Shown: positions 46,001 through 54,416, counted from the stretch's first letter. The stretch: DNA of 64,000 nucleotides from Paenibacillus cellulosilyticus (GCF_003182255.1 NZ_QGTQ01000001.1:393634-457633); one strand, 5' to 3'. Notes: generated by a model from the sequence alone, not told the origin. A program made the numbers and translations.

Positions 46001-46398
46001 GCAGCAACTGTCGTATACGGACCGCCGCTCGCCTCACTTCGCTTCACTGTATAGGAAGTCGCACCTGCCGTACGATTCCAGATCAAGCTCGCAGTCGTAT
46101 CCCCTGGAGAGACCAGCAGCCCTTCCGGTGCACTTGGTGCATCTGACGAGATCGACGACTGCTCTATGACTTGGTCCGATTCAGCGTCAGCCTCTGCGTC
46201 GTCGGCGTTCTCCTCCAAGTCGGACGCTCCAGTGCCTGAAAGGTCCCCCGTATCAGCAGTATCTTCGGCCGATGTCGATTCCGATGAGGAATCCGGCTGC
46301 ATAAGCTCGGAGTCAGCGTGCGCTCGCTCCGCCGACCATACCGGCACCAGATAGGACATTAACAGCAGGCATAAGACCATTTTGAATAATCGACTCAT
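40060..46398 (-). CDS. Cell-surface bifunctional pectinesterase/pectate lyase with SLH domains
   Basis: A 2112-residue secreted protein. Order: signal peptide (1-29), acidic linker, FN3 (about 86-173), LamG-like beta-sandwich (176-390), four FN3 (395-770), pectinesterase CE8 (about 770-1085; GDYTTIQAAVDSI, GYQDTLY, DVDFIFG), CBM_X2/Ig-like (1091-1180), pectate lyase PL1 (1186-1545; WIDHNSF, RVPRVRFGQVHIYNNYF), FN3 (1586-1676), a beta-rich spacer, and three SLH domains (1926-2112). CE8 removes methyl esters from pectin and PL1 then cleaves the polygalacturonate by beta-elimination, so the two activities act in sequence. SLH domains bind pyruvylated secondary wall polymer. AAGGAG lies ten bases before the ATG. 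A cre site at 46432 implies CcpA repression. Confidence 0.93.
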   Translation of the reverse strand: MSRLFKMVLCLLLMSYLVPVWSAERAHADSELMQPDSSSESTSAEDTADTGDLSGTGASDLEENADDAEADAESDQVIEQSSISSDAPSAPEGLLVSPGDTTASLIWNRTAGATSYTVKRSEASGGPYTTVAANVDAIGYQDSGLLNDKTYYYTVSAANGTEEGASSEEAAVMPTAMLIDDGFEGGLSADAVVNGTLAGYSVSTTVNETFAQIVSASAPDWAPAADNHAAYLQDANTSKGIKMQKLFATQENNVIVGELDFRQDTSINAVLQNNTKIMRLVDSKGSNVIADIETTNGANGRNIYLRVGSNYYPIVPAADYSPGKWYHIRVEVDLSYTLKGVNVTITDGDRTWRLDGQTMFQTGTVNIGGLDASTSDGNPGYIQLDNVKVYERKTAPAAFGTLNAYAGNAMVSLSWDRVHGAAGYTVSRSSDIGGPFAPIAAGIQASDGTTATIDYLDDNGGAGLENDATYYYRITASNAYGETASSVMSATPSDGISPPAVPSGFHAVARDSMVTLQWDAVPDAIRYILKRSASADGIYTELSPNDPITETSYRDTGLTNETPYYYKISSFSTGGESEESAPLLVAPTSAMPRPVNLTAVAGNGEVKLSWGAVAAANSYKVKRSAINGGPYTLLDQTAGTSYTDKSAAVGTKYYYVVTAAGTKSESMISNQAQATPYQAAEGAPSVPAGLSAAADEGKVNLTWQAVADADSYTVKRKAVESGDYGIVAQNITTTAYEDTTVINGTTYAYVVTADNADVSSPDSEEVLALPAEVITVDASGAGDYTTIQAAVDSIGDNNAVRKVVYIRNGTYREKIKVNAPYVSFVGESREGTVIVYGDYAGPSGNGKLADGMQIPGISSTFDTPTVAVTGSFFTAANLTISNDAGPRDTVGTAVALSVKSDQSSFENVTLLGYQDTLYNGSGRQYFHNSTIAGDVDFIFGEAKAIVIDDSDIISREHPDSTVTSGGYVTAAAQTNATDPGYVFMDSRLTKDASATGAHYLGRPWKNSPSVRFINTKIDDHITAAGWKSWNVQPMIYGEYNSYGAGANAIGRDVSLSTQLTAEEASELTIPVIFEGWDPTQHIAMPMIVDKPSLSRTSVIYDKNTAKSADLDVQLNSAGDTLESVANGAYTLIASTDYAVTGSGLTIKRNYLDSLDYGIHDLQLSYSSGTVLTLQVKVINTSMLEALGPNTNGWATYGIGISGGESASEDHIYVVSTRKELVDALGGASAKTNATPKIIFIKGAIDINVDDSNNPLGYEQYRDPAYTLEAYLEAYDPAVWGWEQLPSGTLETARRASQLTQAARMKLSVGSNTTIIGLGSDAKIIGGNLSVELVQNIIIRNIEFQNAYDYFPQWDPTDGSTGNWNSQYDNITIKTAERVWIDHNSFNDETGDRFADGAEGTLLGKHYQHHDGFVDISNNADLVTLSYNHFAKHDKTMLIGSSDSAADSGDLRTTIHHNYFEDIVQRVPRVRFGQVHIYNNYFNSSSGADKLYSIGVGVYAQIYSEANYFENVRVPVAYYDGAAAGAIEDKGSVFVNSGNPILKPGVMWNPSNMYTYTADQAEQVKAVVLAQAGAEGRTLAVPSNAARIGLTATASSTAVQLTWDSVPNATRYIVKRSETSGGDYTVISTMDITDSLQLQATYTDKQVTSGTTYYYVVTAAASTGEFVSWNEASAKVSTSSAGGGVFVPGGSSGSQQQEGNLTVDSATGAPVITLEPGTGANAAIINSDDMTAALSMLEQAGESAPHVIIVRSDASSGDSTVQLSTEALAQLQNSQPDLILSLHLGNVTYDLPVQALKLDAIGAVKEGWHIAIRMKSISKDELAVLQTRMDAKGLKPMGDPIEFIVSIEPDSGDESAVVIDSYGTVYAARTIVLPGTLDPKETTVLQYNPATGAFSFVPAVFTTSGDTTSVTFQRPGNSIYVVAQFAGTFHDLAGHWARNDVELLASKLVVQGDSAGLFHPDASITRAEFTAMLARALGLDASNSEHTAFSDVSSDDWFAGAIHAAVEAGLVGGYPDGTFRPNARITRAELAVMIDKAMKLAGAQEEGSSDDLAQFADHASIPTWAADAIAHAADAGIVQGMPDQTFQSNQPASRAQAAVMLKRMLQAIGFINK

Positions 46399-46431
46399 AT
46401 CAACAGTTCTCCTTCGCCCTTAGTTATTCGA

Positions 46432-46445
46432 TGTTAGCGGTTACA
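46432..46445 (-). promoter_or_regulatory. cre site (CcpA) of the pectinase gene
   Basis: On the minus strand TGTAACCGCTAACA fits the cre consensus TGWAANCGNTNWCA at every position. It lies 34 bases before the start codon, probably downstream of the promoter, where CcpA would block elongation or initiation in the presence of preferred sugars. Confidence 0.82.
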
Positions 46446-46635
46446 AACATTGGATGACCGCCTCTTCCTGCAGCGATACAAGCCCTCCCCTCTCCCTCGC
46501 GGATCTATAACAGCACTACTTACAGCGTACGAGCAGTAGGAAGCATCCAACAATAATCAATCAGGAAGAAATATACATATTGGACCATTCCAATACAGAA
46601 AGTGAGCTAATGATTATTGCGTATTCGGGCATACA

Positions 46636-46675
46636 CAAAAAAAAGCTGACAACGGACAAACCCGTCGTCAGCTTT
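46636..46675 (-). terminator. Terminator of tyrS
   Basis: AAAGCTGACGACGG pairs with CCGTTGTCAGCTTT (one wobble) followed by TTTTTG on the minus strand. Confidence 0.88.
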
Positions 46676-46696
46676 CCTTCTATTATCTGTGGCTTA

Positions 46697-47962
46697 TTAC
46701 GCAATAACGAGCTGCGCGAACTTGCGCTTGCCCGCTTGAATGATGTCGCCGTCCTTGATCGCAATGCGCTCGTTCGGGTCGAGCAGCTTCTCGCCGTTCA
46801 GCTTAACCGCTCCTTGTACAAGGCTGCGGCGCGCTTCGCTGCTGGACGATGCGAATCCGAGCGCCACGAGCAGCTTGCTCACGATTACGCCACCGTCCTC
46901 AAGCAGCTCTGCGTTAACTTGGAATGGCTCAATATCGTCAGGCATTGCGCCTTTCTGGAATACCGTAATGAAGTGCTGCTCCGCCTGCTCAGCCGCCTCT
47001 TCTCCGTGGTACATGCTGACGTATTGCTTCGCCAGCTGCACCTTTGCATCACGCGGGTGAACGGTTCCGTCCTGCAGGCCTTCGCGGAGCGCGGCCAGCT
47101 CTTCGTTCGTAATCATCGTGCTCAGCTCGTAGTACTTCAGCATAAGCTCATCCGGGATCGACATCGTTTTGCCGAACATTTCGTTAGGCGCTTCGTCGAT
47201 GCCGATGTAGTTGCCGAGGCTTTTGCTCATTTTCTGAACCCCATCAAGACCTTCGAGCAGCGGCATCAGAATGGCAGCTTGGCTGTCTTGGAAGCCAAAT
47301 GCGCTCTGCAGCGTCCGTCCCATCAGGATGTTGAACGTCTGATCGGTACCGCCGATCTCAATATCGCTCTCGAGCGATACGGAATCATAGCCTTGCATCA
47401 ATGGGTAGAAGAACTCGTGAATATGGATCGGCAGGTTGTTCGTGTAGCGCTTGGCGAAATCGTCCCGCTCCAGCATACGAGCAACCGTCAGCTTCGCCGC
47501 TAGCTGCAGCACATCCTCGAACTTCATCGCTCCGAGCCATTCCGAGTTGAAGTAGAACTTCGTCTTCTGCGGGTCGAGGATTTTGAACATTTGCGCTTCG
47601 TAGGTTGCTGCATTCCGCCGTACATCCTCTTCCGTCAACTGCTTCCGCGTCTCGGATTTGCCCGTCGGATCACCGATCTTTCCGGTGAAGTCGCCAATGA
47701 TGAGCTGTACTTCATGGCCGAGATCTTGGAACTGCCGCATCTTGTGCAGCACAACGGTGTGACCGATATGGATATCCGGTGCGGAAGGGTCTAGCCCGAG
47801 CTTCACCTTCAGCGGCTTGCCGCTCACGACGGATGCAGCGATCTTGCTCGCCAGCGCATCCTCAGGAATGATCTCAGCCGCACCTCTACGGATGATGCTA
47901 AGCTGACGTTCTACCTCACGCTGCTGTTCTACCGATAATTGCATGCTTGTGTTCTTCTCCAT
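46697..47962 (-). CDS. tyrS: Tyrosyl-tRNA synthetase, TyrZ-type
   Basis: ATG 47962 ([10 protein letters not shown]), nine bases after GGGAG, gives 421 residues. The class I signatures are HIGH (65-68, [10 protein letters not shown]) and KMSKS (about 242). A C-terminal S4 RNA-binding domain follows ([21 protein letters not shown]). KMSKS, instead of the KFGKT of the main Bacillus TyrS, marks the TyrZ-like subtype. The enzyme charges tRNA-Tyr. It is controlled by a T-box leader (48003-48285). Confidence 0.95.
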   Translation of the reverse strand: MEKNTSMQLSVEQQREVERQLSIIRRGAAEIIPEDALASKIAASVVSGKPLKVKLGLDPSAPDIHIGHTVVLHKMRQFQDLGHEVQLIIGDFTGKIGDPTGKSETRKQLTEEDVRRNAATYEAQMFKILDPQKTKFYFNSEWLGAMKFEDVLQLAAKLTVARMLERDDFAKRYTNNLPIHIHEFFYPLMQGYDSVSLESDIEIGGTDQTFNILMGRTLQSAFGFQDSQAAILMPLLEGLDGVQKMSKSLGNYIGIDEAPNEMFGKTMSIPDELMLKYYELSTMITNEELAALREGLQDGTVHPRDAKVQLAKQYVSMYHGEEAAEQAEQHFITVFQKGAMPDDIEPFQVNAELLEDGGVIVSKLLVALGFASSSSEARRSLVQGAVKLNGEKLLDPNERIAIKDGDIIQAGKRKFAQLVIA

Positions 47963-48002
47963 GTTCATCTACTCCCATCGAATGATTTGATTCGGATGAA
48001 AT

Positions 48003-48285
48003 AAAAAAGACAGCCTTTCATCCCTGTAAAGGGACGAGAGACTGTCTTCTCGCGGTACCACCCTAATTAAAGAAGCTTCCGACGCTTCTTTCGCTCATTC
48101 GTATAACGACATGGTTACATGCCGGGACAAGTGACGCCAGCACGAGCTGGGCCGCTTCTCCAAACTCCGGATACGGTAATTCAGACAGCTGACCTGCACC
48201 GGTTCGCACCACCCACCGGCTCTCTGTAGCATTCCTTCGGCTATCCTACTGCAGGGCGCTTAAGCGCACTGCCTTATCCATCATG
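48003..48285 (-). ncRNA. T-box riboswitch of tyrS
   Basis: On the minus strand: stem I part AGAGAGCCGGTGGGTGGTG, T-box AGGGTGGTACCGCG (full consensus match) and a long terminator stem AGACAGTCTCTCGTCCC with six T. In the specifier region GAATTACCGTATCC both Tyr codons occur; TAC at 48178-48176 is the likely specifier. Uncharged tRNA-Tyr would stabilise the antiterminator. Confidence 0.92.
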
Positions 48286-48300
48286 GTTTGTTGAGTTATT

Positions 48301-48578
48301 GAGTTGATTGAATATTGTTACACATTTAATCACATATCCGATCGAGTGTCAACCATCCGGAATCACTCCCGCTATCTAACGGATGCCGTTAAGGCTATCT
48401 TGTCTTATACGCGCATTTTGGGCTCTTAACAGTTCCATCAGAGGCTATTGCCTCCGTTCCCATGGGTTTAGAAGTGAACCGTGCCCCATAAGCTCGATTA
48501 CATCCGTTATAAATCCAAATGTCGTATTTTCAAGCCAATAGGCGTTATAGCACACAATAGCGATGGAAGCTGAAGCTG
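48301..48578. other. Intergenic stretch with short palindromes, no gene seen
   Basis: Between the T-box leader and the ABC exporter genes there is a TAACGG-ATG-CCGTTA palindrome (48377-48391) and further CGTTA and TAACAG motifs. No open frame or terminator with a T-run is evident for the ABC operon that ends at 48579. Confidence 0.4.
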
Positions 48579-50438
48579 CTACACGCTCGAGGCAAATTGG
48601 TTCTGATACATGTGATTATAAAATCCATTCCTTGCAATCAATTGATCATGCGTACCCTGCTCCGTAATCTGCCCGTCTTGGATGACTAGGATCGCATCGG
48701 CCTCCTGAATCGTGCTCAGCCGATGGGCAATAACGAAGCTGGTCCGGCCCTTCATCAGCGTCTTCATCGCCTCTTGAATATGGAGCTCCGTGCGCGTATC
48801 GACGCTGCTCGTCGCCTCGTCGAGAATGAGGATGCACGGGTTCGCCAGCACCGCGCGAGCGATCGTCAGCAGCTGACGCTGCCCTTGGCTGAGGTTGCTG
48901 CCTTCGGCGTTCAACGGCGTGTCATAACCGCGCGGCAGCTTGCGGATGAAGGTGTCGGCATTCGCCAGACGTGCGGCTTCCTCAACCTCTTGATCCGTCG
49001 CATTCAGACGGCCATAACGGATGTTGTCTCGAATGGTGCCGGAGAACACATAGGCATCCTGCAGCACGAGTCCGATTTGCTGGCGAAGCGCCTGTTTATC
49101 CAGCTGCTGAATGTCCTCGCCGTCGATCAGAATGCGGCCCGAACGGATGTCATAAAACCGCGTCAGCAGATTGATGACCGTCGTTTTGCCCGCACCCGTC
49201 GGACCAACGAGAGCGATCATCTGCCCCGGACTCGCATGGAGCGACAAGCCCTTCAACACATCTACCTCCGGCTTGTAGCCGAAGCATACATCCTCGAACA
49301 CGACTTCGCCATGGATGAGCGCCTGCTGCGACTGTGGCGCATCATCCGTGACTTCCGGCTTCAGATCAAGCACTTCGAATACACGCTCAGCACCCGCAAT
49401 TGCGGATTGGAACATGTTGTACTGGTTGGCGAGCTGGTTGATCGGCTGGCTGAACTGGTTGGAGTAGTTCAGGAAGCTGACAATAACGCCAATCGTGATC
49501 ATATCGTGATACGCAAAGATTGCACCGAATACAGCGATAACAAGGAAGCTGATGTTGCGCATCGTGTTCATCATCGGACCCATCGAGCCAGACAAGCTCT
49601 GCGCCTTGACTCCGATCGCGCGCAGCCGCTCGTTAATTTCACGGAACTGCTCGACTGCTTTCTCTTCCCTGCCGAATACCTTCACGACCTTAAGGCCTGA
49701 GATGTTCTCCTGTACGAAGCCGTTCACCTCGCCGAGCTGCTTCTGCTGCTCCGAGAAGAAATGGCGCATATGCTTCGAGATCCGCTTCGTTATGAACGCA
49801 ATGAGTGGAATCGTAAGCATCGTAATAAGCGTCATCCAGATGCTTAAAGAGAGCATCATGACCAAGCTGCCCACGAGCATCAGTACACTAGAAATGAGCT
49901 GTACAACCGTCTGGTTCAGCGTATTGGAGACGTTCGAAATATCGTTCGTCGTCCGGCTCATGAGCTCGCCGTGCGTTTTTTGATCGAAGAATTGAATCGG
50001 CAGCCGCTGATATTGGTTGAACAGATCCTCGCGCATATCGCGCACCGTGTTCTGTGATAGACTCGAAGCCATGTATTGCTGAATCCACGTGAATAGTGCA
50101 CTAAACAGGTATACGCCAAGCAAAATCATACCCATTCGTACAAAACCATCAAACTGCTTCGGCATGATATAATCGTCAATCATCCGACCGATCAGATAAG
50201 GACCTAACAGTGCAAAGACGGACGTCAGCACGGTACATAGGATAACCCAAACCAGCGCTTGGCGCTGCTGCTTCAGATAGCCCCAAATGCGGCGCATCGT
50301 GCCTGAAGCATTCTTCGATCGAACCTTCGGTACACCTGCATGGTTCGGTCCGCCGCCTGGTCTGAAGCCCATTTGGTCAAAGTTCGTCGGTGCCTTACTG
50401 GTGGATGCATTAGGATTGGAAGGATTGCTGTTTGCCAT
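48579..50438 (-). CDS. ABC exporter half-transporter with canonical ATPase site
   Basis: ATG 50438 (MANSNPSN) follows GCAGGAGG and overlaps the preceding gene by 29 bases; product 619 residues. An N-terminal 70-residue Ser/Asn/Pro-rich tail precedes six membrane helices and the nucleotide-binding domain. Walker A is GPTGAGKTT, Walker B ILILDEATS with catalytic Glu, H-loop IAHRLST, but the signature is LSQGQ. With the partner at 50410 it forms a heterodimeric drug or lipid exporter of the BmrC/BmrD or LmrC/LmrD class. Start choice rests on the strong ribosome binding site. Confidence 0.92.
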   Translation of the reverse strand: MANSNPSNPNASTSKAPTNFDQMGFRPGGGPNHAGVPKVRSKNASGTMRRIWGYLKQQRQALVWVILCTVLTSVFALLGPYLIGRMIDDYIMPKQFDGFVRMGMILLGVYLFSALFTWIQQYMASSLSQNTVRDMREDLFNQYQRLPIQFFDQKTHGELMSRTTNDISNVSNTLNQTVVQLISSVLMLVGSLVMMLSLSIWMTLITMLTIPLIAFITKRISKHMRHFFSEQQKQLGEVNGFVQENISGLKVVKVFGREEKAVEQFREINERLRAIGVKAQSLSGSMGPMMNTMRNISFLVIAVFGAIFAYHDMITIGVIVSFLNYSNQFSQPINQLANQYNMFQSAIAGAERVFEVLDLKPEVTDDAPQSQQALIHGEVVFEDVCFGYKPEVDVLKGLSLHASPGQMIALVGPTGAGKTTVINLLTRFYDIRSGRILIDGEDIQQLDKQALRQQIGLVLQDAYVFSGTIRDNIRYGRLNATDQEVEEAARLANADTFIRKLPRGYDTPLNAEGSNLSQGQRQLLTIARAVLANPCILILDEATSSVDTRTELHIQEAMKTLMKGRTSFVIAHRLSTIQEADAILVIQDGQITEQGTHDQLIARNGFYNHMYQNQFASSV

Positions 50439-52173
50439 AAGACACCTCCTGCTTGCCGTATTGCGAGCGATAAATATCTTGGTACACGTCACACGATGCC
50501 AGCAGCTCCGCATGCGTACCTCTGCCAACAATCTCGCCCTCGTCGATGACGAGAATTTGCTGCGCCTCCATCACGGACGAGATGCGTTGTGCGATAAGGA
50601 ATGTAATATTGTCTTTCGTCAGCTGCTTCAGTGCATCACGAAGCCGTCGTTCGGTCACAAGATCGAGTGCGCTTGAGCTGTCATCCATGATGAGAATCGG
50701 CGGCTTCACGAGCAGCGCCCGCGCAATCGACAGCCGCTGCTTCTGCCCGCCGGACAAGTTGACGCCGCGCTGACCAAGCTTTGTGTTGTAGCCATCCGGC
50801 AGCTTGGTGACGAAGTCGTGTGCTTGTGCTGTTATTGCGGCAGCTTCGATCTCCTCCTGCGTCGCATTCGGCTTGCCGAACGCAATGTTGTCACGGATTG
50901 TACCTGTGAATAGGAACGCATCCTGCAGGATCATCCCGATCTGCCGACGCAGCTCAAGCAGCGGCAGATTGCGAATATCGATGCCATCAATCTGAACGGA
51001 GCCGGAAGTGACATCGTACAGCCTTGGCAGCAGCTGAACGAGCGTTGATTTGCCCGAGCCCGTCGCACCGATGATCGCAACCGTATCGCCGCGCCGCGCT
51101 TCGATGTTGATGTCCTTTAGGACGAGGTCTTTAGCTGCCGTAGAATGGTTATAGGAGAAGGAAACCTGCTCCAGCTTCACGTGTTCAGCCGTGATAGGAG
51201 CGCGCTTCTCCTGCTTCGACTCCTCAATTGCCGAATACGTGTCGAGCACCTCACGGATGCGTTTCGCCGATACGTTCGCCTGCGTAATGTTCATGAGCAA
51301 GCCGCTAACCATCAGCAGAGAAGACAGCACCTGTACGACATAGTTAACGAAAGCAACCAGGTCGCCGACTTGACCCATGCCGGACGATACTTGATCGCCA
51401 CCATAAAGCAGGATGGCCACGAGGCACCCGTTCATAATAAACGTAACGATTGGGGAGTTAAGCGCGATAAAGCGCGCTGCCCGAATCGAGATTTCCGTAT
51501 AGTCGCGGTTCACCGCTTGGAACTGCTCTTTCTCATAACCGGAGCGTACGAATGCTTTAATAACACGGATACCAGCGAGATTCTCTTGGATCCGTGTATT
51601 CACGGCATCGAGCTTCGTCTGCACCGCCGCGAACAGCGGCGACGAGGACCGAATCAGCAGAACGAGTACAACGATGAGCACGATTAATGTACCAAGAAGA
51701 ATGAGTCCGAGCCGCAGGTTAATAATAAGCGCCATGACAACACTGCCGATAAGCAGACTTGGCGCCCGCACAAGCCCTTGCAGCGCCATCTGCAGCAGGT
51801 TCTGCACCTGCACGACATCGTTGGTCATCCGCGTAATGAGCGAGCCGGACTTGAACGTGTCCATGTTGTCGAACGAGAAGGTCTGAACCTTCTTGAACAA
51901 TGCTTCACGAATGTCCGCGCCGAAGTTCTGCGACGCGCGGCTGGCGAACAGGTTGCACCCGACGCCTGTGACGAGCGAGAGCAACGCCACGACCGCCATC
52001 AGAATGCCTGTCCGCTCGATCACATGGAAGTCGCGCGGGACAACCCCGAAATCAACGATATGAGCAGCTAGTGTTGGCTGCATGAGATCGAAGAATACCT
52101 CAAGAATCATGAACAGCGGGCCAAGGATGACGAACTTCAAATATGGCTTAATGTACGAGGCTAATCCCCACAT
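50410..52173 (-). CDS. ABC exporter half-transporter with degenerate ATPase site
   Basis: A 587-residue exporter subunit with six membrane helices (1-290) and a nucleotide-binding domain. Walker A is GATGSGKST and the signature LSGGQ is canonical. However, the catalytic Glu after Walker B is Asp (ILIMDDSSS) and the H-loop His is Gln (IAQRISS). This matches the subunit contributing the degenerate site in asymmetric heterodimeric exporters. It starts within the end of the His-rich gene (13-base overlap) and overlaps the partner gene, so three genes form one tightly coupled operon. Confidence 0.92.
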   Translation of the reverse strand: MWGLASYIKPYLKFVILGPLFMILEVFFDLMQPTLAAHIVDFGVVPRDFHVIERTGILMAVVALLSLVTGVGCNLFASRASQNFGADIREALFKKVQTFSFDNMDTFKSGSLITRMTNDVVQVQNLLQMALQGLVRAPSLLIGSVVMALIINLRLGLILLGTLIVLIVVLVLLIRSSSPLFAAVQTKLDAVNTRIQENLAGIRVIKAFVRSGYEKEQFQAVNRDYTEISIRAARFIALNSPIVTFIMNGCLVAILLYGGDQVSSGMGQVGDLVAFVNYVVQVLSSLLMVSGLLMNITQANVSAKRIREVLDTYSAIEESKQEKRAPITAEHVKLEQVSFSYNHSTAAKDLVLKDINIEARRGDTVAIIGATGSGKSTLVQLLPRLYDVTSGSVQIDGIDIRNLPLLELRRQIGMILQDAFLFTGTIRDNIAFGKPNATQEEIEAAAITAQAHDFVTKLPDGYNTKLGQRGVNLSGGQKQRLSIARALLVKPPILIMDDSSSALDLVTERRLRDALKQLTKDNITFLIAQRISSVMEAQQILVIDEGEIVGRGTHAELLASCDVYQDIYRSQYGKQEVSYGKQQSFQS

Positions 52174-52529
52174 GGCTCACCGTCTCCTTCTGCGATCGAC
52201 TCTGTCTGCGGGTTCTCTGCATTTGCATCTTCCTCTACCTCTACCTCTACCCGGTTAAGTTCGAAATGCTGCGTATATTCTGCTATGACAAGCTCGATCG
52301 CCTTCAGTTCGCCTAGTACAACCTGGCGAATGGTCTCAAGCTCTGGTGCATCCAGCTGTTGTCTCAACGTTTCCCGTCTCACATGAAGACGCTCAAGAAA
52401 CTCAAGCGCCCGTCCTCTACGGAACGTCTGTGCACCATGATGATGGTGATGATGTTTTCCTCTATGCCCTTTATGTCTTCCACCTCTATGTCTGCCTTCC
52501 TCTGGCATAGGGCCTTCCTGTTCTCTCAT
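52161..52529 (-). CDS. His-rich FRRGRAL protein, paralogue B (head of ABC operon)
   Basis: ATG 52529 (MREQEGPMPEEG) after AAAAGGGCGTG gives 122 residues. The N-terminus holds a Gly/Arg/His/Lys-rich stretch with six consecutive His. The core GAQTFRRGRALEFLERL...TLRQQLDAPELETIRQV.LGELKAIELVI aligns without gaps to residues 41-98 of the protein at 37554. The acidic tail also matches in character. The gene overlaps the ABC subunit by 13 bases and is preceded by two GTATAC-N4-GTATAC palindromes. Its position before an efflux pump suggests a regulator or an accessory protein, but nothing in the sequence proves either. Confidence 0.75.
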   Translation of the reverse strand: MREQEGPMPEEGRHRGGRHKGHRGKHHHHHHGAQTFRRGRALEFLERLHVRRETLRQQLDAPELETIRQVVLGELKAIELVIAEYTQHFELNRVEVEVEEDANAENPQTESIAEGDGEPCGD

Positions 52530-52545
52530 TGTCACACGCCCTTTT

Positions 52546-52585
52546 GCATACATTTGTATACAACTAAATGTATACAAATGTATGC
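52546..52585. promoter_or_regulatory. Paired palindromic operator of His-rich operon B
   Basis: GCATACATTTGTATAC (52546-52561) and GTATACAAATGTATGC (52570-52585) are exact inverse complements separated by 8 bp, and each is itself a GTATAC-N4-GTATAC-type dyad. The element corresponds to the pair at 37976-38019. Confidence 0.82.
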
Positions 52586-52691
52586 AACGTGTCAAACACT
52601 ATTGTTCCAACCACGATGCGCTGCTCGCTTCTAGCCATCCCCCTTCCCGCATACCCTATACCAAATTATTTGGGTGCAGGAGGCGGCTCTC

Positions 52692-54416
52692 ATGATCAAG
52701 CAGCCTAACATTCTTCTCCTACTCGTTGATGAAGAGCGGTATCCGCCTCCCTACGAGAATGCGGAAATTAGAGCCTGGCGGCAGTATAATCTGCTCGCGC
52801 AGCAGTGGCTAAGAGAGAACGGGTTGGAGTTCCACAGCCACTACATCGGTAGCGCGGCGTGTGCGCCAAGCCGCACTACGCTGTTCACCGGTCACTATCC
52901 TTCGCTTCACGGTGTCACGCAGACGGACGGCATCGCCAAGCAGGCGGCGGATTCGGATATGTATTGGCTCGATCGGAACACGGTGCCGACGATGGGCGAT
53001 TATTTTCGAGAGGCAGGGTATGAAACGTACTACAGGGGGAAGTGGCATCTGTCCAACGAGGACATTATGATTCCGGGAACGCAAAATGGGCTGCCAAGCT
53101 ATGATCCAGTAACGGGGATTCCGAACGCGGATCAGCGCTTGTACGAGGAAGCCGACCGACTGGAAGCGTATGGCTTCTCGGGGTGGATCGGACCCGAGCC
53201 GCATGGCCGAAACCCGCGCAACTCCGGGTCATCCGCCGGCTTCGGAGCGAGCGGACGGGATGAATATTATGCAGATGAGGTTGTGAGGCTGATCGGGGAG
53301 CTTGACCGCAGACGCAATCGTAAACCATGGCTGATTACAGCCTCAATCGTCAATCCGCATGATATCGTTCTATACGGTGACCTGACCACCCGCTTGCCGC
53401 AATTCCGATTCGATGTCGATCCATCGATTCCAGAGGTCTCGCCGCCGCCGACTTTGCACGAGAATCTCCAGACGAAGCCTCGCTGCCAAGCCAGTTACCG
53501 CGATCTATACCCGGTGGCCCTGCAGCCGATAACGAATCATTCGTACTATCGCAGACTTTATTACCAGCTTCAAAAGAACGCCGATCAGCAGCTGCAGAAA
53601 ATACTTGAAGCGATCACGCACACCTCCTGCTTCGAGGATACGATTATCATCTTCACATCCGATCATGGTGACCTGCTGGGCGCACATGGCGGGCTGCATC
53701 AGAAAATGTACTGCGCATACGAAGAAATGCTTCACGTTCCCCTCGTCATTTATAATAAAAAGCTTATTCCGCAAGCCCGATCGATCAGCGGGATGACGAG
53801 CCATCTCGATCTGCTCCCAACGCTGCTTGGACTGGCGAACATCCCGGTCGACGATGTACGGAGCCGACTGCAGGGCCGCTTCAGCGAGGCCCGCCCGCTG
53901 GTGGGACGCAATCTTGCTCCCGTAGTCAGAAACCCGGATGCGCCCTTTCCTGATTCGCCGATCTACTTCATGACCGACGACGACATGCTGCGCGGGCAGC
54001 ACCAGACCGGCCCGCTCGGCAATCCGTATCCGCCCGCCGCACAGCCTAATCACATCGAGGCGGTCATTATAACCCTACCTCGTAATGGGCGAAACGAGCG
54101 TTGGAAGCTCTCCCGATATGCGGATGACCCGAAGTTTTGGAGCACGCCGGGGGTACAGGACGTTACGTATTGGCCGACTCATCCGGCCCATAATCCAGCC
54201 GAAATTGCCTGGGCTCCGCGAGTCAAAACAATTCCCGTTCCTGATGAATACGAGCTGTACTGCTTAACCGATGATCCGCTCGAAACCCGCAATCTCGCTC
54301 AGGCTGCCTACTCGTCAGCATACGCCGATGTGCTCGCCTCCATGATGAGCGTGCTTGCCGAGCAGCGTGCAAGGAAGCGCCTAACGCCGGGGAGGACACG
54401 TTCATATAAAATTTAA
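52692..54416 (+). CDS. Sulfatase-family hydrolase
   Basis: ATG 52692 (MIKQPNILLLLVDEER), eight bases after AGGAGG, gives 574 residues. The N-terminal metal-binding NILLLLVDEER and the sulfatase signature C57-A-P-S-R61 (followed by TTLFTGHYP) are present; the Cys must be oxidised to formylglycine. FTSDHGDLLGAHG is the second metal-binding segment. The enzyme class also includes phosphonate monoester hydrolases, which this sequence resembles in length. No activating enzyme gene is visible here. There is no signal peptide, so the substrate is intracellular. Confidence 0.88.
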   Translation: MIKQPNILLLLVDEERYPPPYENAEIRAWRQYNLLAQQWLRENGLEFHSHYIGSAACAPSRTTLFTGHYPSLHGVTQTDGIAKQAADSDMYWLDRNTVPTMGDYFREAGYETYYRGKWHLSNEDIMIPGTQNGLPSYDPVTGIPNADQRLYEEADRLEAYGFSGWIGPEPHGRNPRNSGSSAGFGASGRDEYYADEVVRLIGELDRRRNRKPWLITASIVNPHDIVLYGDLTTRLPQFRFDVDPSIPEVSPPPTLHENLQTKPRCQASYRDLYPVALQPITNHSYYRRLYYQLQKNADQQLQKILEAITHTSCFEDTIIIFTSDHGDLLGAHGGLHQKMYCAYEEMLHVPLVIYNKKLIPQARSISGMTSHLDLLPTLLGLANIPVDDVRSRLQGRFSEARPLVGRNLAPVVRNPDAPFPDSPIYFMTDDDMLRGQHQTGPLGNPYPPAAQPNHIEAVIITLPRNGRNERWKLSRYADDPKFWSTPGVQDVTYWPTHPAHNPAEIAWAPRVKTIPVPDEYELYCLTDDPLETRNLAQAAYSSAYADVLASMMSVLAEQRARKRLTPGRTRSYKI

